A stretch of DNA of 64,000 nucleotides from Diphasiastrum complanatum (lineage: Eukaryota; Streptophyta; Lycopodiopsida; Lycopodiales; Lycopodiaceae). Shown here piece after piece: positions 21,283 to 32,880 of this stretch; the stretch's first letter is position 1, and every line of letters begins with the position of its first letter. The stretch covers positions 42,804,339-42,868,338 of the forward strand of contig CM055112.1 of NCBI GenBank assembly GCA_029204225.1. The letters are read 5' to 3'. The notes under the pieces were generated by a model. It ran no database searches. It saw only the letters and a program-made list of their open reading frames with translations, and was not told where the DNA came from. A program made the translations under genes and the position numbers.

Positions 21283-24180
21283 GGACCCACGACTTGAAGT
21301 AGTGTTGGTCCCTCGGCACTCTGCCGATTTAGTAGAGAGTTTTCTTCGCCCGCCTTTACTGGATGAGGTAAGTGGTGATGTCCTCCATAAAGTTGAGGCG
21401 GTCCAATTTTTTCAAGTCCTTTGGCATGTGAAGAGACTTGTGGACCCCCTGCAACCAATCTTGATCGACCCATGTTTGGAATTGGCATGTCCATGGATCA
21501 CCCAGAAGCGTAGCTCGGTAATATACACGAGCTATTGGCAGCTAATCTTAGACTTTGTCTGAAGGTAGCGCCTTATTAACATCAAAGAATATGGATGGGA
21601 GAATTGTCCCATTTAGTTTTGATCCCCATCAGATGTTCTAAATCCCGGACGTAAGTGGTTGCCGCGCGGATGGTGGGATCAGGGCAATTGATGTATTGGT
21701 TGGCGAATGCGGTGAGAGCCCTTCTGGCGTCTACATTCGTAGTCCACCCACATTCTGATTGTACGACCGGCCAATTGAAATTCTGAAGTGTGATCTTGTC
21801 CAGAGGGGTGCCACATTCTGCCCATTTGGATCTTCGTGGACATGGCAGGAAGTGTGAGTTCACCCGAAATTGTTGTGGACTCATTATGTAGGTCCTGATG
21901 GCCGCAGGGTCTCTTTCAAATAACTGTTGACGCCACTCTGGTTGTGGTTGGAGGGTGGAAAATGCTTGCAGTTCATTTCCTTTTATGGTCTAAGCTGAGA
22001 ACGATATCTGCCAGCCGCCTCTTGATGACTCGTGGGGATACTTTGATAAAAATTCATTGATTTTCTCCTCCATGGACTTCGGTCTTCAAAAGGCGTGGTT
22101 GGCGGATATTGTACGTGAACCTCTGGATGATGTTGCTTGGCTTTGGCTGGTGGTTGCGCCTTGGCCCTGGTCTCGCGTCTCAGCAACTGCATCCGTCTAC
22201 CCTTGGTCTTGGCCTTCGGACCCTTGATCTGGTTGAGATCCCCCTGCTGCCTACTGGCTCTGATCTTGGCTGGTACTAGCCTGTGCAGTGTCAAAATTAG
22301 GTGGCGGTGGAATTACCACGGGGGTGGACTGGGCCTTCGTGTCCATGAATTTTTGGCATGCCTTGAGGGCTTTCTTGGCCTGGGCGAGCTCATGAGTTGC
22401 GGTTGTCCGATACTTGTTGAACACTGCTTGGTAGCTGTTTAATGTTTGGCTATAAACCTGCACCTGACACCGTAGAAGATTCATCTCTGATTGAGAAAGC
22501 GGCCTTGAGTCCGGTGCAGGTTGAGCTAACCAGACGAGCTTTTCGTCTTGTAGGGCTTTGACCTCCGTCCCCAGGCGCGTATTCTCTGCTTCCAAAAGGG
22601 TAAGTTGCGCCTAAATGGGGGCAAGTCGTTGGGACGCTTCAGCTTGAAGCTCCCGCACCTTCATGGAGGCCTCAGTCAGCGCGTTGGAGAGGCTTTGGAT
22701 ATATTTGTTGAGGCCCGCCTCCTTCTGCTGCAGCTTGGCAATCTCCTAGTGCCCTGCTTGTTCGGGTTGCTGAGCCAAAATCAGCTCTTGTTGCAGCTGT
22801 GTATTACTTGTCGCCAGGTGTAGTACCCTGCTTTCCAGAATAGCTTTGGCCGCTACCACATCCAAGATGTATTTTCCTAGATTTTGGTACGTCGTCGTTA
22901 GATTTGTGGGAGCAGCCGGTATACTGGCACTGGCAGGGGCTTGTGTTGTATCATCCCCGACGACTTGTGGAATCTCGTCGTCATTATCTTCTATCAGGTT
23001 CTCATTGGACCTGATGCCATCTGGGGCAGTAGGATCAGCCTGATCTGACGATGGTACAAACACTATTTGGACAAATCCGTCATCAAGTAGCGGTTGGTTG
23101 CCTACGGCAACCTTTGTTGGCGAAGCGGGTGGTATTTGAGAAATAACTGTGGAAACAGGGGCGAGGACGGTTTGTCCGAACGAGAGGATGGGAGGAACAG
23201 AGGAAAACTGGAAAGTGGTGTGGAGTATGGAAGAAGGTGAGGATAGAGCAGAAAGTGTCTGGCGTGGGGGTGAAAAATTGATAACTTGCATCCATGCCAG
23301 AGTGTCGGGGGACAGTTGTGAATTAGAAGGATTGAATGGAATGGAAGCAACGGTGGCGACAGGAGTGATGGAAGATGCGATGGTGATGGATGGAGTAGTG
23401 GATACTAGAAGAAAAATAGGAGTGGTATCAACAGAAGAATCGGGGATGGAGACAGAAACAGATGTGGATGGAACATGAAGAGATGTAGCGACAACAGAAA
23501 TCGGAGTGGGGGGTTGCACGGAAGAAGAAGTGGCAGTTGTTGATGGGGTGGTTAGTGTGGTAGTGGAGGTGCGTCTTCCGGTAGCAGGTAGAGATGTGGA
23601 TGTAGAGGCAGCGCCACGCATTCGTTTGTTGGCCGTTGTGTTAATAACTCCAGGTTGGGAGGAGGTGGATGCTTGAGATGGCGGATAAAGGTTAGTATGT
23701 GGCACGAGGGTAGACAAAAGGGATGAGCATTGAAAACCGTGCACTTTCGTCTTGAGAAGTGCGCAGACAAAGTTACACAACAGGGGGCCTGCTGTGATTC
23801 GCTCACGGTTGTTGGGTTTGATGAAGTTGGTTAGTTCTCGAATAAGAAAGCTATGCCAGTCATATGGCACAACGGAGGGACCAGGGAATTCCAGATTGGA
23901 TTTCACTATCTGACACAATAGCGTAGACTAGATTCTGGCCTTGCAAAATGTTGAAATAACCATAAAGTTATTCAACAAATGCGTAGCCGTGTGAATGACG
24001 GGTCCCGTGATAGCTTCTATCAGGTAACCATTGTTAGTCTGGATGGGGATTTCTGGTGTGGTCTGGGTGACGAACGGTTTGATCAGAGCTTTGGCGTGGC
24101 GATGGGAGATGGGTTGACGATCATCGGACATAATGCCAGTGGTGACCATCGAGTCTGCATTAATCATGACCTTGTACGTG
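21283..24180 (-). pseudogene. Unrecognised retroelement-associated ORF, copy A
   Basis: Read on the minus strand, a broken protein of about 950 codons. An N-terminal helical domain (TNNGYLIEAITGPVIHTATH, NFIKPNNRERITAGPLLCNF) is followed by a long Ser/Thr/Pro-rich linker (23000-23650). A coiled coil comes next (AKAILESRVLHLATSNTQLQ, then AENTRLGTEVKALQDEKLVW around 22500), then a basic Lys/Ala stretch and a C-terminal domain at 21582-21960 (WRQQLFERDP, TTNVDARRALTAFANQYINC). Several stops and frameshifts break it. The same order and residues recur at 40761-43820. It might be a non-autonomous element's gag-like protein. I know no named family. Confidence 0.6.
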
Positions 24181-24189
24181 GTACCTTGG

Positions 24190-24408
24190 TATATGAAGTG
24201 GAAACGAGTCTATCTTCGTTCAGGAGATCCGGTCCTGATGTATAAAACCAAGGCGATCAAGGGAAAGTTAAAATTCACTGGCAAAGGTCCTTATGGGATC
24301 AAGGAAATTCTTAATCATGGAGCCGTGAACTTAGAAAAGCTAGATGGGACGCCATTCGACACACCCATCAACGGTAGCCGATTGCACAAGTACTGGCCAC
24401 CACAGTAA
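24190..24408 (+). pseudogene. Gypsy integrase C-terminal fragment
   Basis: The frame reads YKTKAIKGKLKFTGKGPYGI, then NGSRLHKYW, the end of plant Gypsy integrases (compare LLYQAKSFKGKLKFSGQGPY at 29939-30166 on the other strand). A polypurine tract follows within 25 bases. Only the last 60 residues remain. Confidence 0.85.
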
Positions 24409-24413
24409 GACAG

Positions 24414-24427
24414 ATTTAGATTGGGGG
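24414..24427 (+). other. Polypurine tract of the Gypsy fragment
   Basis: ATTTAGATTGGGGG just before a TGGCACA start, the expected plus-strand primer and LTR junction after an integrase C-terminus. Confidence 0.65.
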
Positions 24428-25500
24428 TGGCACATTACAAAACACTAATCTGCTATGCCATCACCGCTAGATCTAAGGAGATCAAGCCAAATCAAACTAG
24501 ATCCATCAAGATTCAGCCAGATCTGGCAAGATCGGGGAAATCCATCAGAATCCAAGGAGGATCTTGATCCAGATAGGATAAAAAAAGAAGCAAATTATTA
24601 GATTGATTGATGGATCTACTACTAAGAATCCATCAGAACTTCCAGAGAACCAGCAATAGTCAGATAAACCCTTGATGAAGCTGATTACTAGTTTACAAAA
24701 GTTAAAAATCAGAAAATCTCGAGATCTTGTCAAAAAACACTCTAAAAGAGCACTTTTTTCATGATTTTTTGAGATCCCATGGGAGATAGCTCTTGAAAAT
24801 TGGATAGTCACCAGATCTAACCTAGATGCATCCATGAAAATCTCTGCGAGAGTTCTTGATGGAGGAATCATCATTTTTTAGTGTATGCGAGAGTTCTTAG
24901 AAGCTGAATTTTCAGAACCCTTGTAGAGCATCAAAATCATCTTACCAACCCTCGCAAGGTGCCTAAATGAAATCAGAGCATTGAAATTAGTCTGCCTACA
25001 TGGTTTGATCTTGAAAATCTAATCACAAGAACAAGTTGTGCGAGAGATCACTTCCTGCAAGAGTTGAACCCTCGTAGACAGCCTGAACCCTCGCAGAACC
25101 TTCGCATAGCAGTCAAATCACCTTCTGAACTCTCGCAGACTTGCCTAAAGTTTCAAAATTTTGTGAAGAAGGTGTCTGCCAAAATTTGGATGGAACTGAA
25201 CAAGGGAAAGTGGATTTGACCTAATACGCACTCTAAATTCCGCTATATAAGGGCTGAATTCGAGTCATTTGTAACCTTTGCTAGCGAAGCTCTGCCGAAA
25301 TTTATTCCAAAACTACCAAATTCTCTGTTTGCAACCAAACTTCCTATCAGCTGTCATCTGATTATACTGAACACCGATCTGCGCTTTGAACTACACTCAT
25401 TGTCATCCAACACTCGTTATTCTTAGTTTTCTATCGTTTCCACATCTTTTTCCATTCTCCACCGTTTTTCTTATTTTTTCGACCTCTAATCATCACTGCT
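24428..25500 (+). repeat. LTR-W, with scattered TGCGAGAGTT motifs
   Basis: LTR-like region following the polypurine tract. It carries a TATATAAGG promoter element near 25241 and a T/C-rich stretch before an ATG at 25504. Between 24842 and 25140 about nine copies of a decamer TGCGAGAGTT or its complement occur in both orientations. No coding frame was recognised. The right boundary is uncertain, as no PBS is visible before the following ORF. Confidence 0.55.
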
Positions 25501-25503
25501 AAC

Positions 25504-25680
25504 ATGGCCTCCTCATCCTCTAAAGACTCTGGTGCCAAACGGGTGATCCAGCGTGACATCCCCGAGGCCACATAGATTTGGCCTCTACCCTCTAACACTC
25601 TGATCCAACCATGGCTACAGACAGCCGGTCCACTTCTAGCGGCAATGGATTTTTACCCGGTGCTTTTCCATTCTGAGATT
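25504..25680 (+). pseudogene. Start of an unknown-ORF family member, copy C (fragment)
   Basis: ATG at 25504 begins MASSSSKDSGAKRVIQRDIP and passes a TAG after EAT. PLLAAMDFYPVLFHSEI is similar in spacing to the N-terminus of the 40761 copy (also MAS..., then DILTNLGFDLTLFLDQQ). It is cut at 25680 by a minus-strand Gypsy integrase. The resemblance is modest. Confidence 0.4.
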
Positions 25681-27303
25681 AACATGGGCCTCGTCCTTCA
25701 CTCTTACGCCAAGCTTTGCGTCTTTCCTTTTCAGCTGCCAGTGCATGCACAGCTAGTAAGCGTGTTTCACAGAGTTTATGCAGAGCTTCGTGGCGTAGCT
25801 GTAGTGATTTGGACTCATTAAGATGTTGCGTAGTGGCAATCCTTAATGAAGGAACTAAAAACTCTACTGGCATCACAACATCCTGACCATATACCAATTG
25901 GAAGGGTGTTTGATCAGTGCTTCCTTTATATGTTGTCCTGAATGCCCGTAGTGCAGCATGCAACTTGTGTTCCCAATCTGATCTGCTAGCTTCAACTGTT
26001 TTCGTCAGCATGCTACACAGGATCTTATTGGATGATTCTGCTTGCCCATTACCACGAGGATAATAAGGCATACTGGTTTTGTGGATCACGAAGAATTCCT
26101 CCAATAGGACCTTGATGGTCTCGTTGATGAAATGGCTTCCACGATCATTGACTAGCTCCACCGGGCATCCGAAGCGCACAATGATATTTTCATAAAGGAA
26201 CTTGGCAGTGGTCCTAGCATCAACTACTTTTACTACCTTGGCTTTGACCCATTTGGTGAGGTAGTCTGTGGGTACGATTATGTATTGAGCTTGGGAACTC
26301 CTTGCTGTAGGTTGAATTGGACCAATAGAATCCAATCCCCATTTTTCGAACGGTGCTTGGGCTAAGACTGAGTGTAGTAGATCATAGTTCAATCTCGTTG
26401 GTCTCCTTGCCCTTTGGCACACATCGCACTTTTTCAAGTATTTCTCCGTATCTTTATGAATCGTTGGCCACCAACATCCTGATTGCAGGATCTTGTGAAC
26501 TGTAATGTCAGATGCAAAATGACCCCCACCCATGCCTTCATGTGAAAGCAAAATGATCTAGGTGGTCTCATGAAGAAGAATACACCGCCGAAGAATTCCA
26601 TCAAGACCTCTTTGGTACAACTGGCCGGCAATCAGCTGATAAGGTCTGGCCTTCAAGATCAATTTCCGTTGTTCCGCCTTTGGTAGTGATTTGTTTGGTT
26701 GGCCCCACATTAGATATTCAACAATGTTGGCAGCCCATTCTGGAACCGTGTCCACGTATAATAAGGCAGCATCTACCAACTCATCGTCGGGTTGGGTTGC
26801 AATCTCCTTTCCCTTGATTCGTGACACATGATTTGCCATGTAGTGTTGTTTTCTCTTGCGAACTACTATCCGAAAATCAAACTCCAATAACAAAAGTAGC
26901 CATCTGGTGATTCTTCCAGTGTTGCAAGTTTTATTAACGAGATAGAGCAAGGGTTGATGGTCCGTATAAAAAGCAAAATGTGTGGCCATCAAGTAATGTC
27001 AAAATTTCTTAACCGCATAGATCATTGCCAGTGCTTCCCGCTCCGTGGTTGAATAGTTCATTTCGGTATCACTGAGCTGTCGGCTTGCAAACCGGATTGG
27101 AAAAGCGTTTTTGTGTTCACCTGGTTGGGTTAAGACTGTTCCAAGTGCATACTTCGATGCGTCCGTATGCACGTGAAACTCAGTTGGGTGGGCATAAGAT
27201 TGGTGCTGAAACCAATGCATCCTTAAGCTTTTGGAAAGCCTTTAGGGCCTCCTCATTCCAATGTGGATCCGTTGTGAGTTTGTAGATTGATCTGGCTAAC
27301 TCC
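25681..27303 (-). pseudogene. Gypsy pol fragment: RT C-end, RNase H, integrase
   Basis: On the minus strand: RT thumb (HWNEEALKAFQKLKDALVSA), frameshift near 27215, RNase H (FHVHTDASKYALGTVL, FASRQLSDTEMNYSTTEREA, FAFYTDHQPLLYLVN, WLLLLLEFDFRIVV), the integrase zinc-binding domain (HEGMGGGHFASDITVHKIL, CDVCQRARR) and the core (WGLDSIGP for the first Asp, VNDRGSHFINETI, YYPRGNGQAESSNK for the Glu). The frame breaks near 26998 and 26555. The C-terminal GKLKF domain is missing at 25681. Family: plant Ty3/Gypsy. Confidence 0.9.
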
Positions 27304-27837
27304 ACAATGCACTACGCTCTCTCCTCACCCCCTTCCTCCCTTGCTTGTTGCCCCTTCTGCTCCCTCCTTCTGCTCCTCTGCCCCCTTCCTCACTTGCTGC
27401 CCTTCTCTGCCTACCTGCCTACCTACTCTCTCTCTTCCCTCGCCTGCTTTGTCTCTGCTCCTCGGTTGCCTGCTCCGCTCCCTCCCCCTTCCCCTCTGTA
27501 CGCTGTTCCGCTCCCTTTTTCTTTTCCTCACTGTCGCACTCCAAGGAACCGACATCCCAAACTGTGTTCTCCATTTTCCTGCGTATAACATTCCTTCTTC
27601 TTCTCACCTCTTAATTTTTTTTTTCTCCTTCTCTTTTTACGTTATCTTTGAGGCCTTTTTCGGAGTTGTGTTTTTCATTTCATTTTTTATCTTCTATGTT
27701 TTTTAAGCCTTAACTTTTGACGATCTAGTTACCCTCGCTGTTTTGTTTACCATAGTCTTTTCTCTTGTAAAAAAAAACAAACTTTTGTAGAGGCCTGCCT
27801 CTAAAGTTCCATCTCGTTGAGACCAGGACACAGAGAA
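27304..27837. repeat. Pyrimidine-rich low-complexity block
   Basis: CT-rich sequence with many CCTTC, CTCC and TGCC runs up to 27560, then T-rich sequence. The composition recalls, on the other strand, the purine-rich blocks at 34660-34930 and 35290-35518. Open frames through it are leucine/serine/proline-rich artefacts. No gene. Confidence 0.6.
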
Positions 27838-28060
27838 ATCCGCAAGGATTTATTTTTCTATAAAAAATAATAATAAAAAATACGAATTGGGCCAGTAGCC
27901 TCGTTGGGAAGCGACCCTATCTCTGATAGCTCCTCCCAGGACTGTCGAAGGTCTTTTTCTATTAAAAAATAAAAATAAAAATAAAAATACGAACTGGGCC
28001 ATTAGCCTCGTTGGAAAGTGACCCTATCTCTGATAGCTCCTCCGACTGTCAAAGCCCTCT
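27838..28060 (+). repeat. Tandem duplication, about 105 bp unit
   Basis: Two and a half copies: TACGAATTGGGCCAGTAGCC near 27875 and TACGAACTGGGCCATTAGCC near 27985, each followed by CTCGTTGG and GACCCTATCTCTGATAGCTC. A third partial copy is near 28055-28110. An AATAAAAATAAAAATA run precedes each full unit. Confidence 0.8.
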
Positions 28061-28680
28061 TTGGTGAGTGACTTTGTCTTTGATAGACTCCTCCCAAGAC
28101 CGCCAAGGCTAAAGCGAGTTATAGTTGGTATTGAAAAATCCTTCTATAAACTTGCGGAGAGGTGCCGAAAAGTAGTTTTTGAAGCGAAACTCACCCTTTG
28201 CCAAAACACCTACAGAAGTGCTTTTCCAATTATCGTCCCTCGTCCTAAGAATTTCACTAAAAGGGCATAATTGAAATTATTTATAAAATCTACCCTTGTC
28301 CAAACCGTGAATGTTCTAGACAAAGGAATATTTCTACTTTATTCACATTAGAGGAGTTCCAAGGCCCAAAAGGGCTGTCTAAGAAATGCCACATAAGAGA
28401 GAGAAAATTGGCGGATTTTAAAACTCCGACCAAGTTTTTGGTCTGCCCGCACAACTCCGATGACTTGACCTCACTAGTAATGTATGTAGTTAACTGGAAG
28501 TTGGGTAGCCGCAACGCGTGGGGTCCATACTTCAAGATTCTATTTTCTACCATTAACTAACATAACTTCTCATGTAAATGCAAATCGTATTGCACATCAA
28601 AGTTTTCTTTCCATCTACTCAAAGCGTTCACATCAATGGAAAACAGTCTTATCGATCTAAAAATCATGGCAATAAACTTT
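28061..28680. other. Unassigned sequence
   Basis: No gene, LTR or structural motif recognised. Short frames on both strands have no family features. Confidence 0.4.
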
Positions 28681-28930
28681 GAATATTTTGGATCACAATG
28701 AGCGCCAACGTGAATCTAAATTTTTGCAATTCTGAAAATACGGAGTGTGTTGGATCAAATGGAGCGGCAAGGTTATTTCAAACTTTTGCAATTCAAAAAT
28801 TTGCAATTTCAACACTTGGAAAAATATTTTGCTTATTTTGCTCATAACTGCAAAGCTTTGATTTTGCATATAAAGCAAGAAACATGGAGTGTGATGGATC
28901 AAAAAGAGCGCCAAGGTCATTTCAAGCTTT
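28681..28930 (+). repeat. Three short direct repeats
   Basis: GGATCACAATGAGCGCCAACG (near 28690), a second copy near 28751 and a third near 28899 (GGATCAAAAAGAGCGCCAAGG), each near a TTTTGCAATT or TTTCAAG tail. Spacings of about 61 and 148 bp are irregular, so this is decayed repetition and not a clean array. Confidence 0.6.
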
Positions 28931-29025
28931 TCCAATTAATTTTTTTTTAATTAAGATGAGTTCTAATAGCTTACAAGATATATAACAAGTTGGTTTTCTA
29001 CTAGATTGATCTATCGATTATTAAG

Positions 29026-29490
29026 ATGTCTAAATATCATCTCCATATTGATCTTCCCACAGAATATGCTCCATTGTCGAGAAAAAATCTAAAAGGATCC
29101 ACCTTACCAGCTCACCAAAGGACGGAAGAAAGGAAACATTGTGATCTATGGGTTGATGGAAGTTTGTATCCAATCGATCCAAGATCAATGCAACATCCAA
29201 ATTTTAGATCGGTCACACAACTCATACTGTTTTTGTGTGAAGGACACAATGGTCTATTGGGTTATTGTGAAAGATTGAAAAGTTATGGCATTACTAATTC
29301 AATGAAAAAAATCCATTGTTTGGAAAATATGTTGAATGGTTTGCTTACTGACTACCGAGATAAAGAAACTATTTTTTTGCAAACAAAAGAAGAGAATAAA
29401 GTTGCTCCAAGACTCAAATCGTGCTGAAATTGATCTAAAATCGCGTTTGATTGAGCAACAGGCAGCTTGGGGAGGTGCCCGCGAATTTCT
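29026..29490 (+). CDS. Unrecognised protein, possible first exon
   Basis: ATG at 29026 begins MSKYHLHIDLPTEYAPLSRK. The 133-codon frame looks protein-like: a hydrophobic-charged core (FRSVTQLILFLCEGHNGLLG) and a helical tail (KKIHCLENMLNGLLTDYRDK). After about 29400 the helix seems to continue in another frame (AEIDLKSRLIEQQAAW) up to TTCT|GTAAGT, a strong donor at 29491. A one-base frameshift or a misread is therefore likely. No domain recognised. It is in an otherwise empty region, so it may be a gene relic. Confidence 0.4.
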
Positions 29491-29938
29491 GTAAGTGATT
29501 TGTGTTTGCCAAAAGAGAGAAAATGTCTGATAGTGCAAAAATGTATCTGATCAGAATTCGCGGAGGGAATACAAAAATCATGAGGATCAATTTGAACTCC
29601 CGCGAATAGTCGGCGAATTCTGAGCATGGATATTTGATGAAGAAAACTCCATTTTTTTGATTTTTTTGACATTTTTCTTCTGAGACAGAATTCGTGGAGG
29701 CCAAAAATGAATCGTTCTTTGTAAGAAAGGGGTCAGGCGAATCCTATTTGAAATGATGTGAAAACATTTTGTCTGAAACTAATGACTTTTGTGGTTTTCT
29801 CAGAGAAGACTGCTGGTATACCTGATCTGATAGTATCTTGATGGGTGGAACAACAAATCACAGCAAAAAATGTTGTCAAAATGGCATACAAATAATAAAA
29901 AGAGAGAAGCAAAAAATAAACAGTAGAGGAAAAAGGAG
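29491..29938. repeat. Non-coding region with GAATTCGCGGAG motifs
   Basis: Six or more copies of a GAATTCGCGG-like word or its complement between 29460 and 29735, in both orientations. The pattern resembles the TGCGAGAGTT scattering in LTR-W. It may be the LTR of the minus-strand Gypsy at 29939-31122, whose coding end lies just to the right, but no LTR ends were found. Confidence 0.4.
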
Positions 29939-31122
29939 CTAATACATATCAAGATAAAAGCAGGGTTCGTTGTACTTTCTCAGTCGACTCCCATTGACCA
30001 CAGTGTCGAGGACATTGCCTTGAAGGATTTGGAGTTGAACATATCCAGAGGCAAAGATTTTTTTTATGACGTAAGGTCCTTGGCCTGAAAATTTTAGTTT
30101 GCCTTTGAAGGATTTGGCCTGGTATAGCAGGACCTTATCGCCCACCTGGAAATCTCTAAGTTTCAATGATCGATCATGCCATGCTTTTTGTCGTCATTTG
30201 TGGACTTGTTGAGCATGAATGCTGATCCGTCGTATTTTACAGAGTTGCTCCAGATGGAATAACCTATTTGCTAGATTCTGAGGAGTATCGAGCTCAAGGT
30301 TGTAGGCTACTCGAAAGGAGGGAATATGGAATTCCATAGGCATAACTGCTTCTTGACCATATGTGAGCTGGAAGGGGGTTAAGCCTGTAGCTCGCTTCGA
30401 GGTAGTGCGATAAGCCCAGAGAGCAGCATGGAGTTTGAGTTCCCAATCAGATCGACTGGATTCGACGATTTTGGTGAGAATGCCACATAGGATTTTACAG
30501 GTGGATTCTGCTTGGCCATTGCAGCGTGAATAGTATGGGGAACTTTTGCGATGTACCACAAAAAATTTGGAAAGAAGATCTGCTATGACAGAGTTAAGGA
30601 AATGTGTTCCCCTATCACTGATAATCTCTAGAGAACAACTATAACCTGTTCATAGAGAAATTTGGCGGTGGAACGAGCGTCAGCATTGTGAACAGCTCTT
30701 GCTTCAGCCCATTTGGTGCAGTAGTTCGTAGCTACTATGATGTAACGAGATTGTGTGTGTCGAGCAGCAGGACTAATAGGTCCGACATAATCAATTCTCC
30801 ATTTCTTGAAAGCTTGATCAATGGTTACAGGGTGTAAAGGCATGTAGTCTATTTTTTTAAAGCGTTTTGTGCGTTGGCAGACATTACAAGCCTTAGTGTA
30901 ATTGTGTGTATCCTTGAAGAGTGTTGGCCACCAGAAACCGGCCAAGAGGATTTTCTTAGTAGTTGTTTCAGAAGAGAAATGGCCGGCACCAATACCTTCA
31001 TGAGTGAGGGAAATTACAGAGAGGATTTCTCCTTCAATAAGACATTGTCGGATAATTTCATCTAACCCTTGCTTGTAGAGTTGTCCTGCAATTAACGTAT
31101 AAGGTTTAGTTTTGAGGACCAC
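29939..31122 (-). pseudogene. Gypsy integrase remnant
   Basis: Minus strand: zinc-binding domain (HEGIGAGHFSSETTTKKIL, CNVCQRTKR), core with the first Asp (WRIDYVGPISPAARHTQS), a frame break near 30625 where the second Asp should be, the Glu motif (YYSRCNGQAESTCK), then a frame change near 30190 to the C-terminal domain (KLRDFQVGDKVLLYQAKSFK, NGSRLRKY). It is similar to, but clearly distinct from, the copy at 25681-27303. RT and RNase H are absent upstream. Confidence 0.9.
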
Positions 31123-31885
31123 ACAATGTGGAGACCTTACTGACTACTGCCAAGGTGGATACCAGGTGGGATATGTGTTTTGAATAGTATTGTTTTGACC
31201 CAAATAAAGCCTTCAAAATGACGGCCATCATGGATCAGATTCCCTCGTACCAGACCTACCATCGCTTATCTTCAATGTCCTTTGTTAATATAGCAAGGTT
31301 GGAAACATGGTACACGACCGGCTTCCTTAGAAATATGCACCCGACATTCGGCCCAATCAGCTAGCAATCCACAACGAGCAACCAATCTCGTTTTGTCCGT
31401 AAAGTTGCAGAAATCCATCGAAAGGACCGTAATGTCGAAGATGCGCAGGGCCAACAACTGGAAAAGGCTCTCTGAAGCATATCTCACACCTTGTATTTTT
31501 TCTTTTTAAAAAAAAAGGGAGTCCAGAAAAAATATACGGGGACTCAATTTTATTTTTATTATTTTTCACCAATATCTCATTTTCTCCTCTTTATTTTTTT
31601 TTTAAATTTTTTATCTCCTATACATATTTATTTTTTTCCTATACATATTTTTTTGTACATATTTCATAATTTCATTTTCCTTATTTCCTTGTACATATAC
31701 CTCCGCCGTTTTTTCCCTTGCAGCTCAACTTTATTGCCAAAAATTTTCTAACTTTTTGCCACACATTTTTTTCTTTTCCCCTTCTTGTCTATACGTCTTT
31801 TTCACCCTCTTTCACCACGGTTTCACATCCACGCACACCAACGCCAACGACACACGCAAATGCCAAGGGACTGTCACCAAAATTA
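31123..31885. other. Unassigned, partly T-rich sequence
   Basis: The minus strand at 31272-31487 has a frame without recognisable features. 31495-31760 is strongly T-rich. No gene is supported. Confidence 0.4.
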
Positions 31886-32880
31886 TAGTGGGGGCATGCT
31901 AGAAGATTTTGGTGAAGATTGTTCTAACAGATGATTTTGGTAAAGATTCTTCTAACAAAATTACAGGATGTTCGTGTGAGCTATGAGGTGACCTGAGATT
32001 TTGACAACAGTTGGATTTGATGCAGATATTTCCACCGATCTGGTCTGTGAGGGTTATCTTGTGCGAGGGTTGGCTATGTGAGGGTTTTTCAACTGTTTTT
32101 GCAGGTAAAAAACTTGATATCTTTCAGATCTCTGGGAAGTAACTCTTAGAAGGTCCACAGTGGCTGGATCTAAGTCAGATCTAACTATAGAATTCTCTGC
32201 GAGAGTTAACTCTCGCAAGAAGTAAAAATTTCACTGTCTAAGAGGGTTCAAAACCACTTCTTGGCTTGATCTTCACCAAATCTTCACACTAACTCTCGTA
32301 TGCTTCATCACTGATGTAAATTGACATTCTGAATCAACTGAGAGGGTCTGCAAGAGTTTCCACTGGAAGGATTTGCTGGATCTTCACTTTTTAGTGATTT
32401 TTTAGCACTTAAATCCAATTTTCTGCTCACTGGAATTAGACTAACTCTTGCAAGCTCTTATGTGTCCTGGTCTCACTGAGATGGAACTTTAGAATCCTCT
32501 GCGAGAGTTCTTGACCACTGGAACTAAAAATTTTCCTGTCTACGAGAGTTCACTGGTACTTTTCCATCTTTTTTTCACTGGAAACTCTCGCACAGGCACT
32601 TAGATATCAAACTAACTCTTACAAGCTTCTCTGTGTCCTAGTCTCACTTAGATGGAACTTCAGAGGGCTCTGCGAGAGTTCTTATGAAGATTTGAATTTT
32701 TTTGAATTTTTTCAAAGGTTTTTTAAATTTTTTATGATTTTTATCTGATATCTACAATCTGCTTGGAACTAACTCTCGTAGGCTTCTATACAAGTCTGGG
32801 ACAGTACTCTGGAGCTGCTGCCAGTCATGCAAGGGTTAATTTTCACTGATTCTGGAGATATAAAAATCTGATGAGATTTT
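31886..32880. repeat. LTR-like region (W') with about fifteen TGCGAGAGTT motifs
   Basis: A GTGGGGG polypurine-like word near 31888 resembles the start of LTR-W. Copies of TGCGAGAGTT or AACTCTCGCA, some with one or two changes, occur near 32046, 32061, 32200 (a head-to-head pair), 32289, 32446, 32497, 32540, 32585, 32668, 32768 and elsewhere. Non-coding. Confidence 0.5.

Noticed and set aside
27304-27720. Leucine- and serine-rich frames resembling signal peptides or membrane proteins
   Set aside because: They arise from CT-rich low-complexity DNA on several frames of both strands at once.
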